DNA of 64,000 nucleotides from Panorpa germanica (GCA_963678705.1 OY783214.1:5580001-5644000); one strand, 5' to 3'; counted from the first letter of the stretch, positions 49,855-63,434 are shown. Numbers and translations are program-made. Notes: a model not told the origin generated them from the letters alone.

Positions 49855-52800
49855 TCATTTTCCTTTGTCTAAGCATTTACACAAACAGAAGGACAAAAAT
49901 ATTGCAACCACTTGACCCAGGCCCAGCCCTATAGCCACTGCGATGAGGATATCCATGTGGTTTTTCAGTATGTCAATTACGACATCATAGCAGCCCTGGA
50001 AAAAATAGTATTTTTATAATCCTAGTTTTAAATTTCTTTTTAAGTGAACTGAATCAAGCATATTTCCGATTTTCTTTTAAAGCCTGAAACAAATGTAATA
50101 TTTTGTGGTTTTATTATAACTAACGATAATAAAGACGACACAGTAAGAGATTTGCGGGTTTGGTTGTTATAAACTTAAATTGATTATGTACATACATAAT
50201 CGTACAGTTATTTGGCTGCGGTGTATAGATTAAATAATAAAAAAAATAAAAATAACTCATTGATTTGACCGGTGTTATTTCAGTTACTGGCATTTAATTG
50301 AAGTAAAAGTATTTATAAATATTTGGTAAAATCTTGTCCAACTTACCCTTTCAAAGTAAGAATTATTCGAGTTTGGTGAAGTAGGACACGATGGATCTTC
50401 AAGTTGAAATGTAGTAAGATCTGTCAATTTACAACAGGCTTTCGGAATAGCACCACCGCTATTTGAATGCCATTTATCAGCCTGCTCAAAGTCTTTGTAG
50501 TTTTCTACTCCACAACATTGTAGTTGCGCCATTAAATGATTCCACATCAAAGTAACGGCGTCTGTTTCATTAGGGCTTGCGTAGAAATTTTTAACAGTTG
50601 ACTTCAGAAATTTCTGCGTTTCTTCTTCGGCCTGAAAAGAATTGTTTAATATTATAATTAATTGTAAATGATATGACAAATACGGTTGACTGTATTATAA
50701 AATTTATAATAATCATAAATATAATATATGGCCAACTTACTTTATCTCTGTAAGCAGCTGCTAAACCTCCAGCTATGATTTCCAGAGTTAAGATTATGAT
50801 GAGGAAAATTCCATACTGAAAATAGAAAAGACTTACTTACTGATTATCACATAAAAAATATTGGAAGGATCCACCTATAATATACCCGGTAAGCACAGTT
50901 ATGCATATTTAAAGTTTATATAACATAACAAAAATTACTTGTTACGTAAACTAGTTTACCTAATATACACAACAACAAAACAAAACGTGATTTATTTATT
51001 GGTTTTTTGAAAAATTAGTAGCCTAACTTTTTGCCACATTACAACCATTAAACTTCTTAAGAAGACCGCTCTTTTAAGGATTAAAGGTTTTTAAAATAGT
51101 TATAAAATAAAACTTTTAGATTAAGTATTACTAGGTTAAGTAAAATATTACATGAATGTAAGGTAACATATTTTTAGTGATTATATATTTAATTAACCAC
51201 TTTATTTGGGATTCAAACCAAGTCAATTGGTTTCTAAAGTATCATTCTCATACTGATTTTAGTTTTAATTTAATGTTTTAACCTTAATTAAAACCTTAAA
51301 TTAACACTAAAACTGAGTGGAATGGGGCTTCAATAATAATTATGAATATTTAATTAATTATCATTAAGTATTTAGCAACATTCCAACAATGAGTAGTTTA
51401 ACATTCTTCAAATATTTACTGGCAACCATTCTGGCTATATGTACTATTTTGAAGAAAAAATTTCATAACTGAATTAAAATTTTAATCAAATTAAACAACA
51501 CAACGTACTGTTTGTATTACGAAATATTTCAAAAATGTTACAATTGTTTATAACGGTTCGCTGATCGAAGCATTCAGCGAATTATTTTGTACTTGTTCTT
51601 ATGTTAATTTGTGATTATTTTTAATAACGTCTTACACGTTCTGGTTACACCATAATTGTTACTCTAAGTACATGTGGTTGGGTGAATTATTTTCTTTTAT
51701 TTTAATGAATACACAATGAAGGTTTCGCTTCATATTTACCGCTAATTAAGGGGATACACTTTCGCTTTTTATTATGAAATGGAATTAGTGACAAAAAATT
51801 AATAAGTCGAAGTATTTTTATACTAGCTTATTTTATAAATAGATTATTATTACGTTTCTTCAAACATTTTAAAAAGACGTTCAAACAACTTACCGTTGTT
51901 AGGAGGCACTGTGATTCATTTATTGTTCCACAATATCCTAGGAAGCTGACGATGAACATGAAAGCCCCAGCTGCAATTAGGATGTAAGCAGACTGCTGTA
52001 TTACCAGAGGCTGCCCAAAGTGCTGAAATAATCAATGTGTTTTCATCTTATTTGTAAATTGTAACGTTCTATAAATTGTTAGCGATATTTGGTTCTATGA
52101 CACAACCCTGTGACTTCAAGCCGGGCCTAACAATGACATCACTTGGAGCTACAGAGACCTATTGATTCATAGATGCTATCTATTTTCGACACATACATAT
52201 CGGTAAACAAAATGGGCTTGTGTCCTCATTTTTTAGTGGTCGATTTTTCAATTGTTGATTGAAATTGATGTTAATAAATGTGTATTGGTGTGTTCATTTT
52301 ATTAAATATCTAAATGTTGACGGAGATATAGCAATTAAAATTTTGAATTGTAGTTTTAGCGCTAGAAATGGTCAGCCATATTTGTATGACGTGAAATGCA
52401 TTTTAACGTCAGTTATTTGTTGAGTAGGTCACTGCTGTGGTAATGTTTTGTAGCTGTTGGTAGTCAAACAATCAAGTCAAGTCAAAGAATAATAAGTTTT
52501 TATTTTATTTAACCATACTAAGGCAGACATAATATTGAAATTTTATTGTTCCTTGAAATAGCTGTAAATAATATTTGATATATAAATACATGTAGCAGAG
52601 ATTTATGGTACGGTTGTGATGTCACATATATTTGGAATGTTGCACAACGTTGAATCCTTTTATTAAATTAAAGAGACAAAATGACTTTTTTAATTGTTAA
52701 TATCTCTTAACATATAAGGAGTTATTAAAAAATAATTGAACATCTGAGGTTCTAGTAACCCACTTTATCAATATATAGTACAATTTTATAGAAATTAAGA

Positions 52801-55800
52801 CATAGGACACAAACCCATTGATCATATACATATTTAATTGGAGTTAATAAATAACTGAATTTTAAAGTAATTAATGACTTTAAATTAATAGTCTGGGGTT
52901 TTTAGCTATCTTAATGCGCCTCTATATAATTTATCAGTATGTATTACAATTTTTGATTTTTTGTTATTTGTTTTATTAAAGATTATGTTGTAATTTTAAT
53001 AATTTTAAACCTCATGTGATTCAACCACGGAAAAAAATAAAGAAATCGAATTCTAATTATAGTCCATTAATAATGCATCGGGCATTGACATGATGCAGCT
53101 CTGCATAATGCAATAAAATTGATTTATTAGCGGTAAACAGTAACCTTTTGTACAATTCAGTATTATCATAGTTCAAGACGATTATATGAAAATGTTATAT
53201 ACTTAAGTTAGTCAGTCCATTATCAAAACTACTTATCTACAGATTTTGACAAAATTTAAATATGATTTTAATATAAGATGTGTCGTAAATTTAATCACAA
53301 AATTTTAAATGTTTTGACTGTTGTAAATCGAGATATTAATAATTAAAGTGCGTAGCAATATTTAACATTTAGGAGTCTAACAAAGTACGACTATAAAAAG
53401 GCATTGTTTTAACGGATATCTCAAGAACGGTTTAACAGATAATGAATAAAAAGTGATATATTGTAGAGAAACATATTAAAAAAGTTTGACTGCATTTTTT
53501 AGATTGTTTGCCCAACTAGCTAAAAAAATATATAGTTGATACTTTTTTAAAACAGTATACACAACTTACTATATATGACATCGTTGTCATATTTCTCAAC
53601 AGTGTGATTGTATTTAGTCTGTATATTATATAAAAGATTACGGTATAGTCTGAACGAATATCGCATTTTACTGGCAAATTGTACACTGACATATTTTTCA
53701 TGTAATACGGAGAAACATGAATAGAAAGTTGTATAATATCTAATGTCTGTCTACACATGGAAAATTTGTATTAACGTATTAACTAGAGCAAATAATTAGT
53801 AGTGAGATGTATTACACAATTCGGTAATGTTCAATGAGTCTACAAAGAAACAACAAGCAATTATTATCTTTATATATAAACACTAACCCTGCGTATGTTT
53901 GTGCTCGCAATACTAGAAAAGTAGTCGGTCGATTGACTTGAAATTTGGACACAACGTTGCATTCGATTACGCGCGTGTATGGTGTCCAGTGTAAGAGTGC
54001 CTAACGTGGTTTTGCACATGTAGGTTTATGTACTTAATTGAGCAGACGTTGTCATTCATGAAGGTTAAATGATTAACAAAAATTTAAATTTATACTTTTC
54101 TGTCTCAACGTATTCATTCTATTCGATATAAAATGTTACATCTACTAGTTTGAGTACAGTTTCATTGATTGGATGCCACTGGAAACTAATTTACGTGACT
54201 TTCTTATTAGCACGCAGATCTTTTTGAAGTTTTTGACAGAAGATTACTGTTACGTGTTAATTATTTATAAAAACACATAAATTTGTCTACTCGTCTATTC
54301 ATCAAAAAAGAAAAATAAGTAGAATCGTAGAGTAGATAATATTGGTATGATATATACATGCAAAGACATTAAGAGAGGAAGAAGAAGTCAAGCACAGGCA
54401 AACATTTCGGTTGAACAAAATAAAAGAGTAAGTAAACAAAATCTTCTATAATTTTCAACAAATTACAATATGAAATTAGTTCCACAATATTATTTTTAAA
54501 TGGAGTAAATTGTAGCTGAATATAACTAAAATTAGTGTAAGACAGAAAAGCAAAAGTATTGCCATAGTTGACGGTTGGACGTAGTGTGTTCCAGTTTGAA
54601 AGCAGCCTTACTGTCTTATTAATATAAAAACTGTAAAATTATTCATTCTAGGTTCAAGCCGCATCCGTTTGGTGATACACAATCTTTAAGTAAAATATTT
54701 ATTAATTCCAACACCCATAGACAGTGTTTAATTATTGAGGATCTAATTATGATTCAAGGTTTATCAACATTTTGGTGTGACGTCACCTTCACATTAATTA
54801 TTCATATTATTTTAAATAATAAACAACATTATGCAGTGTACTGTATGCAGTGAATCAAACGATATTTTATGAAATGAACAGTCTGTAATAAAATAGTTCA
54901 ACATAGAGATAACTTCGCATAAATATTGACTTATTAGTTCATATGATTATTCATTTCTCTTAACAACAGTCGGCGTTGTTAATTACGTGTTAACTACTAT
55001 ATTGTGCGTTATAGTTATTAATACTTTTCATTTAATAAATGTACAACATATTTAATCGCGATTAACCAGTTTTGATTTAGAACTAAATGATTGTTTATTC
55101 GTGTGTTACGCCACGATTTCATTTTTCATTTCAAATCTCAGGTCTATATTGTAGTTACACTGAAAGGGGAGATAATACATACATCTTAATAAGTTATTAG
55201 CAAATCCATATGATTTTTAGATAGTACCAAGCTTTAACCGATATATGTCCAAATTTCACGAAATTTCGACCTTTACTTTACGAGTTACAGTAGTTTTAGT
55301 GACACTACTTTTGTAATTTTCAAAACAATGAAAAAGTTTGAATTTCGTGTATTGATAAAGCATTGATTTTCAATCGAAAAAGATCATTAGATCTACAGAA
55401 CTGTGTTGTATACATAAATGTTAAATATATATAAATTTTCTAGGTTATAACCGTAGGATGTCATAAAATAATGGAAAACAACACGTGAAGGCATTGTTTC
55501 GTTGAACGAATGTTGATGTTAGATAAACGTATTTACACGTAGTTATTCCATACGTGACAAGACTACAATTAGTTGAAATACAAATTCAAGTGTGACCCTG
55601 TAATAATCGTACAAAGGTCAATATTCTTTAGTTCAATTCTTCAGTTTAATTTGTTCGGAAGCAAGTATAAACAGAATTTGATGATTCAGTCTTCTTTAAA
55701 ATAAGAAATATGTTTATTTGGGAATGTAAACAATAACAAATAGAAGAGAGAACTGTGTTGTGAGATTATACACTGTCGTAAAACGAACTCGAGGTGATCA

Positions 55801-58800
55801 AATGTCATTGCATGATACTCGAACCCACTCGAACCCCAGGATGCCCCAGGATTCGATACGAGTGAAGCATAACCGTGAACCAGTTGATTGTTGATAACCC
55901 GAGTTGGCCAACGAAACAAGTGCATTGAAAAATACTGCAGGAAATAGTTTTCAAGCAGCGGCGTCGTTACAATTGTGCAAACGATAGAACCTGCTGATTA
56001 CTTTTATTAGAAATTAGTAAATGGGCTTGTGTACTCATTTTTTAGGGGTCGATGTTAATAAATGTGCATTGGCGTGTCTATTTTATTAAATATAATCCAG
56101 TCATTATAGTAAGTTCACCTCGGAATTCGAGATACCCAGCTGTAAGTCTGTAAATATTTGTATATTGAGGTTTTGAGGCAACTTTAGGGTGTCAATATAC
56201 ACAAGTATTTACAGACTTACAGCTGGGTATCTCGAATTCCGAGATTCTTACCTAATTTAAGCTTAAATGACTGGACCAATATCTAAATGTTGACGGAGAT
56301 ATAGCAATTAAAAACTTTAATTTTTAGCGCTAAAGATGTCAGCTATATTTATGATATAAAAATGTATTGGATAGGTCAGTTATTTATTGTTTACATCAGT
56401 GCTGTGGAAATGTTTTGTAGCTGTTGGTAGTCCTGAGTATTTAGTATGATAACAATATAGGGGACGTGAGGTCACATGTCTTGGAATATTGTACATCGTT
56501 GAATCCCTTTAATAATTAAAGAGACAAAATGACTTTTTTCATTGTTAATATCTCATAACATATAAGGAGTTATTAAAAAATAATTGGATATTTTTAACAC
56601 TTTATTAATATATAGTACAGTTTTATAGAAATAAGATGTGGTCACAAGCCTATATCGGTACACGGGTGCCACTGGTGATGTTCTATAAAAACATTTAATT
56701 ACCTATTTATTTAAATAGGGCTCGTTTACTGACCGACATAACACGTGCATTATTAAATAAATAAAACTACGTGCGAGTAAATTAGTCACGCCATCTTAGT
56801 TATGATATTCCCGTTGGGTTTGTGACACTGTAACACTATGCGGAGCGGGTCCATGTATTACATGACACCGGCTCGCGTTCCGGGGTCGGAGGTCATCCAT
56901 TTGACATATGTACTCATTACTTTATTTGGCAGTATTATATTCGCTGCTTCGATATTTCAATTATATCCTATGCTAATTTTTCTAATGGGTTATCCGAACG
57001 TCAACTTGAAACGTTATGCCTTATCTTAAATGGGCTTGTGTCCTCATTTTTTAGTGGTCGATTTTTCAATTGTTGATTGAAATTGATGTTAATAAATGTG
57101 TATTAGCGTGTCTATTTTATTAAATATCTAAATGTTGACGAAGATATAGCAATTAAAAATTTGAATTGTAGTTTTAGCGCTAGAAATGGTCGGCAATTGT
57201 ATGACGTGAAATGCATTTTAACGTCAGTTATTTGTTGAGTAGGTCAGTGCTGTGGTAATGTTTTGTAGCCGTAGGTAGTCGAAATAATCAAGTATAATCA
57301 GTTTTTATTTTATTTAACCCTGGTATGGCAGACATACTATTGAAATTTTATTGTTCCTTGAAATAACTGTAAATAATATTTGATATTTTGATGTATAAAT
57401 ACATATAGCAGAGATTTATGAGCTGTAAGATTGGCAGCGGTTGTGATGTCACATGCATTTGTAATGTTGTACAACGTTGAATCCTTTTAATAGTTAAAGA
57501 GACAAAATGACTTTTTTAATTGTTAATATCTCCTAACATATAAGGAGTTATTAAAAAATAATTGAACATTTGAGGTTCTAGTAACCCAGTTTATCAATAT
57601 ATAGTACAGTTTTATAGAAATTAAGACATAGGACACAAGGCCGTTAGATTCTAGTTACCGCACTGACTTAGGCTATTCAGTACGAGTCATTAAAATATAT
57701 GAGGGCATGCACACCTGTGACAATGTAATCTTAAGACACTCTGATTAGCTTAGTCATTTGTCTTTGTACTTTGTGCTCATATTCTGTTGTCCTGATCTTT
57801 CTACAACAAAGACATAATGCACTTTGGTTCTAGAGTGTACAAAAAGACGTTTCTCTACTTTACTGACATAACAGGTACGTATTCTTCGATATATCATTAT
57901 TTCGTAAACATGCTCATTATACAAAGACATTTTAATGGTCTGGCGTTAATCTATTTCTACGTGTGCATGATGTTTCTGCCCACGTGTTTTCGTTTGTCAA
58001 TATGTTAGTCATTTAAAGAGATATGACTATTGCTCTGTGTGTGGTGCATGCAGACCAGGGAGGCAAGCGAGGAAGGGAAGTCAATAATTAAATTTTATAA
58101 TTAAAGAACATTTAACGTCTCACATTCTGAATTTATAATGTGAGGAGACTATATGAATGTAGGAATTGTTTCATTATTTAAGCAGTATATTATAATATGG
58201 GTGAGTATACTATCTTTTTGTTATTTTGTATGACAAATTGACTTATAAGAATTACTATTTCTTAACTTAGTACTTCCTAATTAACTTTTATGTAAAGGTA
58301 AAATTCTTTATGTTAAAAATCGTCAAATTTATGTATGTAACTGTAACACATCCTTAGAGCATATATGTATATATGGAGAGAGAATGCTGGACCTGAAAGT
58401 GTGTCCAAAATGTGTGCGACATAATATAGGAATTATTGTTCCTTGAAATAGCTGTAAATAATATTTGATGTTTTGATATATAAGTACATATAGCAGAGAT
58501 TTATGAGCTGTGAGGTTGGCAGCGGTTGTGATGTCACATGCATTTGTAATGTGTACAACGTTGAATCCCTTTAATAATTAAAGAGACAAAATGACTTTTT
58601 TAATTGTTAATATCTCTTAACATATAAGGAGTTATTAAAAAATAATTGAACATTTGAGGTTCTAGTAACCTACTTTATCAATATATAGTACACCTTTATA
58701 GAAATTAAGACATAGGACACAAGCCCATTCGACTACTTACTTTGTAATAGTGCTTTAAATGTTTTAAGCAAAGTACTCATTTTCTAACTGTTTAAATTGA

Positions 58801-60302
58801 TTTTTATTATTTGACAATTTGATAATTTGGTATGCGTTTAAAACCTAAAAGAATAATGTTCATAAAACACATGTCAATGGAAAGTTTCGAAAACACTGAA
58901 CAACAAAAATATGCTCATTTAAGATGCACATGAGAGCCTTGAACTTGATGTAGGTACAAATGAACAATCAAAGAAAGTAAATCAATTGACATTGATATTC
59001 ATTCAAAGTAGAAAATTCAATTTCTAAGTGTAAATATAAGTGTCATAGTTTTTTATATTATATTACTGCGATTTCAACAGATATACCGCATTAATTGTAA
59101 TATCATTTCGTGAGCTCATTCTTTGCCAGTCATGGAGTACATTTATTTCTTCTCTAGGAATCGATCTGGACTCAAGCATAGTTTAGTGCTAGAGTCTACT
59201 ACCTAACTATCTCATCAACCCATAAGACGAACGATATAAATTAAAAGAGTGTAATATAACTTACCATTAAGTGTTCTTCTGCAACAATATGGGTCAGTTT
59301 TTCTATTGAGTTTTTATCCACAGCCAGCCAGATGCCAATACTCAGCAAGGCCATCCCCGCCGTCTAAAAGAATACAACTTTTTAAACTGTAGTAAATCCT
59401 TAATCTCTTAACAAAACATACAACGGATAGGGTATTATTAACAGTGACGTACCAAGAGGCGTACGGGGATTCTATTAATTGTATCTAAACGGTTTTTGTA
59501 AGAAATATTGTCTAGTCATAATAACAAACATAATGGGCTTGTCTCCTCATTTTTTAGTGGTCGATTTTTCAATTGTTGATTGAAATTGATGTTAATAAAT
59601 GTGTATTGGTGTGTCTATTTTATTAAATATCTAAATGTTGACGGAGATGTTGCAATTAAAAATTTGAATTGTAGTTTTAGCGCTAGATATGGTCGGCCAT
59701 ATTTGTATGACGTGAAATGCATTTTAACGTCAGTTATTTGTTGAGTAGGTCAGTGTAGCTGTTGGTAGTCGAAATAATCAAGTCAAGTCAAAGAATAATA
59801 AGTTTTTATTTTATTTAACTCTGCTAAGGCAGACATAATGTTGGAATTTTATTGTTCCATGAAATAGCTGTAAATAATATTTGATATTTTGATATAAAAA
59901 TACATATAGCAGATATTTATAAGCTGTAAGGTTGGCAGCGGTTGTGATGTCACATGCATTTGGAATGTGTACAATGTTGAATTCCTTTAATAATTAAAGA
60001 GAGAAAATGACTTTTTTAATTGTTAATATCTCTTAACATATAAGGAGTTATTAAAATATAATTGAACATTTGAGGTTCTAGTAACCCACTTTATCAATAT
60101 ATAGTACACTTTTATAGAAATTAAGACATAGGACACAAGCCCATTTTGGGGTTACTGTTCAAGTGGAGCCTGAGGTGAAAAATCCCTAACGGTACGCCTC
60201 TGATTATTACTGATTTGTAGTAAACATGTTTGATGTACTTACGAAGAAGACGAAATTAAATATACAGAGGACATATTTCGCAACGCAAGTTCCGCAATCC
60301 AT
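49855..60302 (-). CDS. Tetraspanin
   Basis: Six coding exons, 60302-60243, 59363-59265, 52022-51894, 50815-50741, 50631-50347 and 49995-49855, encode 262 aa. The N-terminus MDCGTCVAKYVLCIFNFVFF leads into TM1 (to about residue 37). TM2 is in exon 3 (residues 66-88), TM3 in exon 4 (98-115) and TM4 in exon 6 (about 231-252). The large extracellular loop (about 118-228) has CCG at 160-162, the PKACC pair 187/188, C203 and C218, giving the six-cysteine pattern. Tetraspanins organise membrane microdomains with integrins and other partners; I cannot say which paralogue this is. An acceptor at 60316 shows that the ATG exon has a 12-base 5' UTR stub and that at least one non-coding first exon lies further upstream. 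Intron 2 (52023-59264) is 7.2 kb and packed with MITEs. Confidence 0.93.
52211..52819 (+). mobile_element. MITE family A, copy e (full length)
   Basis: AATGGGCTTGTGTCCTC to GGACACAAACCCATT, 609 bases, in tetraspanin intron 2. No target duplication seen. Confidence 0.92.
53867..54060 (+). mobile_element. Possible Helitron-like 5' end
   Basis: Starts TCTTTATATATAAACACTAA followed by 'cctgcgtatgtttgtg' and 'gattgacttgaaatttgg'. This resembles 5' ends of insect non-autonomous Helitrons, which open with TC and a TATATATAAA tract. The required 3' hairpin plus CTRR end was not located, so the boundary given is arbitrary. Confidence 0.2.
55790..55920 (-). repeat. Weak tRNA/SINE-like segment
   Basis: On the minus strand, a TGGCCAACTCGG A-box-like motif (near 55905) and GGTTCGAGT B-box-like motifs (near 55828) lie in a locally GC-richer patch. 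The spacing is long for a tRNA. It may be a decayed SINE. The frame 55686-55925 covering it is not a credible gene. Confidence 0.2.
56020..56654 (+). mobile_element. MITE family A, copy f (carries a nested foldback)
   Basis: A diverged copy with left end AATGGGCTTGTGTACTC and right end GTCACAAGCCTAT. It lacks several internal segments and is interrupted at 56094-56277 by a foldback element. Confidence 0.85.
56094..56277. mobile_element. Foldback MITE nested in family A copy f
   Basis: A 184-base insert flanked by AATAT (56089-56093, 56278-56282). Its termini are inverted (TCCAGTCATT and AATGACTGGA). Long near-perfect arms (about 56120-56158 and 56203-56244) include CTCGGAATTCGAGATACCCA and its complement. 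Deleting it with one AATAT restores the host MITE sequence 'ttaaatatctaaatg'. Confidence 0.85.
57029..57645 (+). mobile_element. MITE family A, copy g
   Basis: AATGGGCTTGTGTCCTC to GGACACAAGGCCGTT, 617 bases, in tetraspanin intron 2. The frame 56838-57029 just upstream ends at its left terminus and is not a gene. Confidence 0.9.
58418..58729 (+). mobile_element. MITE family A, copy h (5'-truncated)
   Basis: Right half only, from the 'gacataatat' landmark to GGACACAAGCCCATT, in tetraspanin intron 2. Confidence 0.88.
59532..60145 (+). mobile_element. MITE family A, copy i (full length)
   Basis: AATGGGCTTGTCTCCTC to GGACACAAGCCCATT, 614 bases, in tetraspanin intron 1, ending about 98 bases from the donor of the first coding exon. 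Confidence 0.92.
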
Positions 60303-60315
60303 GGTGAAGCCGTTC

Positions 60316-61708
60316 CTGCAAGTAAAGACAATAAACAACATTATTTGGATTTTTTTATCCAAGAATAATCGAATAAGATTATTACATTATGCATGTTATA
60401 AATGTTTATTTGTTATATAATTGAGGTACTACAGTCAAACTCAAAAAATATAGCGCTGTTTCGGGACTCAAGTTCGAATTGCGACATTGCAATTAAACCT
60501 AGTTTAAAGTCAAAGTAAATGGTAAAAATAAAAACGAAGTGCCATTGTATTATTGACTAACGAATTGTGAGTGAGTAAGAGAGACCTGGTACAACTTATA
60601 CAACTTTAAAAACACATCAGTTTGACGTCTTAAAGAAGTTGACAAAATAAGACTGTGTTCAAATATTCAAATCTTTTACTCCGTAAATTTCTATGAGATG
60701 GCAGTAATTGCAATTATTTAATAATATTTTACCCTGGTATAGTTTTTAATAAAAGTACAAAACTTATTAAAACAGTGTAGCATTAATGTCACATAGATCT
60801 TGAAGGACATTTATTACCACAAAAAATAATTTCACTGTATACAACGTGCACCACATGTACACCGAGATGTGTTCATAAAAACAAGTATAAACACCACCTA
60901 TATCTACCACACATTATGTGTAGAACACCCGTCAAATATCTAAAACATCTCAACACCGTTTAGTTGAGTCTCAGGTAAATTACTTTATAAATGTGATTTA
61001 CCTTTTCTAAATAAGGAAAACGATTTCAACCTCTATAACAACAAAACTGTATCTAAAACTGAGGCAGTACACATTACGATCAACCACAACACTACGTACT
61101 ACTTGAATAAACTAAAACTGAATAAAACTGACTGGATAAATTGTGTGTCTGTAAGTATAAAAGTAGTGGGAGCTGATTGAGAGTTGAGAGAGAGAGAATC
61201 AACAACGTAAATAAAACCCCACAAAAAATGCATTGAATTTCATTCTTTATGAATAAGATATACTATGTAAGATATTAGTGTAAAAGAGATACCGCTTAAG
61301 TTCTGTTATATTCCGCTACATACTTTTTTTCTGTTTTTTTTTTTATATTATTATTTATTTTCAACATGTGCTTTAACACAAGATATAGCGCCTGATATTT
61401 ATGTAACAACCATAACTTGTTCTCTCGTTAAATATAGTTACGCCTTATAGTTAACATTTCTTTAACAATAAATAAAACATTTTTTATAATTTTAAAAACA
61501 CGAAAAGATAAAAAGAATCGAATGAAATTGAATGAGCAATGAAATCGAATCTCTAAACAAACGCTTTGTAATTACTATCAGTTACAATATCTATTGTTTC
61601 CAGTTTTGTCTTATATACGGTTTCATTTCTGAGTCATTCGTACTTTTAAATCAACACAAAACAGAACATTGTTAGTTTTTTTTTAATTTTTAATAATAAT
61701 TTTTGAAA
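60316..61708. other. Upstream of the tetraspanin; presumed first-exon region
   Basis: A non-coding first exon and promoter of the tetraspanin should lie here or nearby. The GA-rich patch near 61175-61200 is a candidate but is unproven. Otherwise AT-rich, no gene seen. Confidence 0.3.
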
Positions 61709-62005
61709 ATGATGCAGGAAGAGTTTAAGACTGTGTTGAAGGATTTTGCTTCTAGAGCTCTAAAAAACGAACTCTTCGTATTTATTTTTTCCATAGTGGT
61801 TTTAGGTTTGACAATTAAATGGTACGTATAATAGAATCAATAAAAACTCGCATTAAATAATAAATAGCGCATGATAATTAGAGAATTTTGATTTTGTAAT
61901 ACTTTATGTTTTAGGCTAAAAGTTACTGCTCGCAATCCGGAAGCTGCTCTGCCATTTAGCCTTGTGTTCTCGTTTTTAATGATGTCGTTGTTTATTATTC
62001 TCTAG
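61709..62005 (+). CDS. Small two-helix membrane protein (67 aa)
   Basis: Exons 61709-61821 and 61915-62005 give 67 aa: a mixed-charge N-terminus, a hydrophobic helix at about 22-37, a short KVTARNPEA loop and a second helix at about 51-67. This is the layout of a small integral membrane protein. An AATAAA at 62431 supports a transcript. A good donor (CTCTA|GTAAGT) overlaps the TAG stop, and a good acceptor (ttttttttccag) lies at 62278. Splicing there rebuilds TA|G, also a stop, and then an in-frame RRLRKLF before another stop. So the stop is the same whether or not the second intron is removed. I recognise no family. Coding status rests on splice sites, hydrophobic pattern and the polyadenylation signal only. 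Confidence 0.6.
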
Positions 62006-62430
62006 TAAGTATTTAATAAAACTTAAGTTACTGCTAAAACGGTTACATATATTTGCAGTATATTTAGCATTAGAAAGTTTACGTGTTACAAAACATTTTG
62101 TTTAATATAATTTAAGGTTCTGCAACAAAAGGTTGTAGGTATCGACATAAATTTAAGTCTTGTGTCGTTAAAAAAGCTTTAAATGCTAGATTATATAATA
62201 TTACATATTAAATTAATATATATTATATTAATTATTATATATATATACCTAATTGTAGTTATTAGTTTTTTTTTCCAGGAGACGACTAAGGAAACTCTTC
62301 TAGGACGATCCAATTTAGTTATCATTAGAGGGCTTTAATCTTTCTTATAATATATTTATTTTGATTAAAATGTGTACCTATATTTGTATTTTGTGTAAAA
62401 CCTTCGTAAATGTACATTATATTATTGAAC

Positions 62431-62436
62431 AATAAA
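62431..62436 (+). promoter_or_regulatory. Polyadenylation signal of the small membrane-protein gene
   Basis: AATAAA about 110 bases after the putative final exon's second in-frame stop. Confidence 0.55.
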
Positions 62437-62797
62437 GTTACAATTTTGTATTTAGTGATCATTTAATAGTTATATTTCTGAAATCGACTATCAGGACCCC
62501 TGCTGAAAGTCGAAGCCTTCTTATTCTAAATAGTAATGAATTTATTAATAATAAGACTATTTAATCATATAATACTTAAAAGTAGTTACTAATTTAACAA
62601 ACAGATGGCATTCAGTGGTCATGTTTCCATAGCGCCTGATCTGCTACTACTACTATTGCACGGTAATTTATTCATACTAACTGTTCGGTCTGTTGCAAAG
62701 AAAGCGAGTGAGTTATGTATGGGATTGTAAATCCTATATTTTATATTATAATGTTGCAAAATTCAAAATTCAAAAATTTTATTTGGGAGTTTTATAC

Positions 62798-63434
62798 CAC
62801 TTTTTTTAAATTCATGGACCTTTTTTTCTAAAACGTAAATTTGTATATTTTTGCATTTTTTTGATGGGATTATGTTGGCAATGTGGTAAATTATTAAACT
62901 GTTCAATTAAAATTGAAATATTTGTCTTTTACTGGCTTTTGAGCAAACAATAAAAAAGTTAAAATAAATATTTTAAAACGCTGTTTATTCGAGAACTGTA
63001 AGAGATAATTAAAAATGGTTGTTAATTTTGAAATCAGCATAAAAAACTACATTAGAAAACATGTATCATGTGCCAAAATAAAAAATGTGTTTTTTGAGAA
63101 AAGTAACAAGAGTATACTCTTGTTACTTTTCATAAAAATTGATGAAAAATTTTTGTTGATTGTTTATTGGTTTTTAATGTAGTTTTGAATGCTGATTTCA
63201 AATCTGGAATTCATTTTTATGTAAGTCTTTTGGTTTACGAGATATGAGCATTTTAAAGTAAAAAATAGTCCAAAATTTTACACGCATATTACTCGAAAAC
63301 TATAACAGATAATTAAAAATGGATTTCAATTTTGGAATCAGCATAAAAAACTACGTTAGAAAGCACAAATCATTTTTCAAAAATATAAATATTTTAGTTT
63401 TAGGAAAAAAGGTCCATGAATTTAAAAAAGGTCG
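62798..63434. repeat. Complex inverted/direct repeat cluster with central palindrome
   Basis: The outer arms 62798-62835 and 63396-63434 are inverted copies sharing 'ggtccatgaatttaaaaa'. The central 34-base perfect palindrome at 63098-63131 has its centre at GTATAC. A segment containing 'aaatcagcataaaaaactac' occurs forward at about 63030, inverted at about 63171-63200 and forward at about 63334. Non-coding. Confidence 0.8.

Noticed and set aside
56838-57029. 63-aa hydrophobic plus-strand frame, and a B-box-like motif within
   Set aside because: Ends at the left terminus of a MITE, has no splice context, and the B box deviates from consensus.
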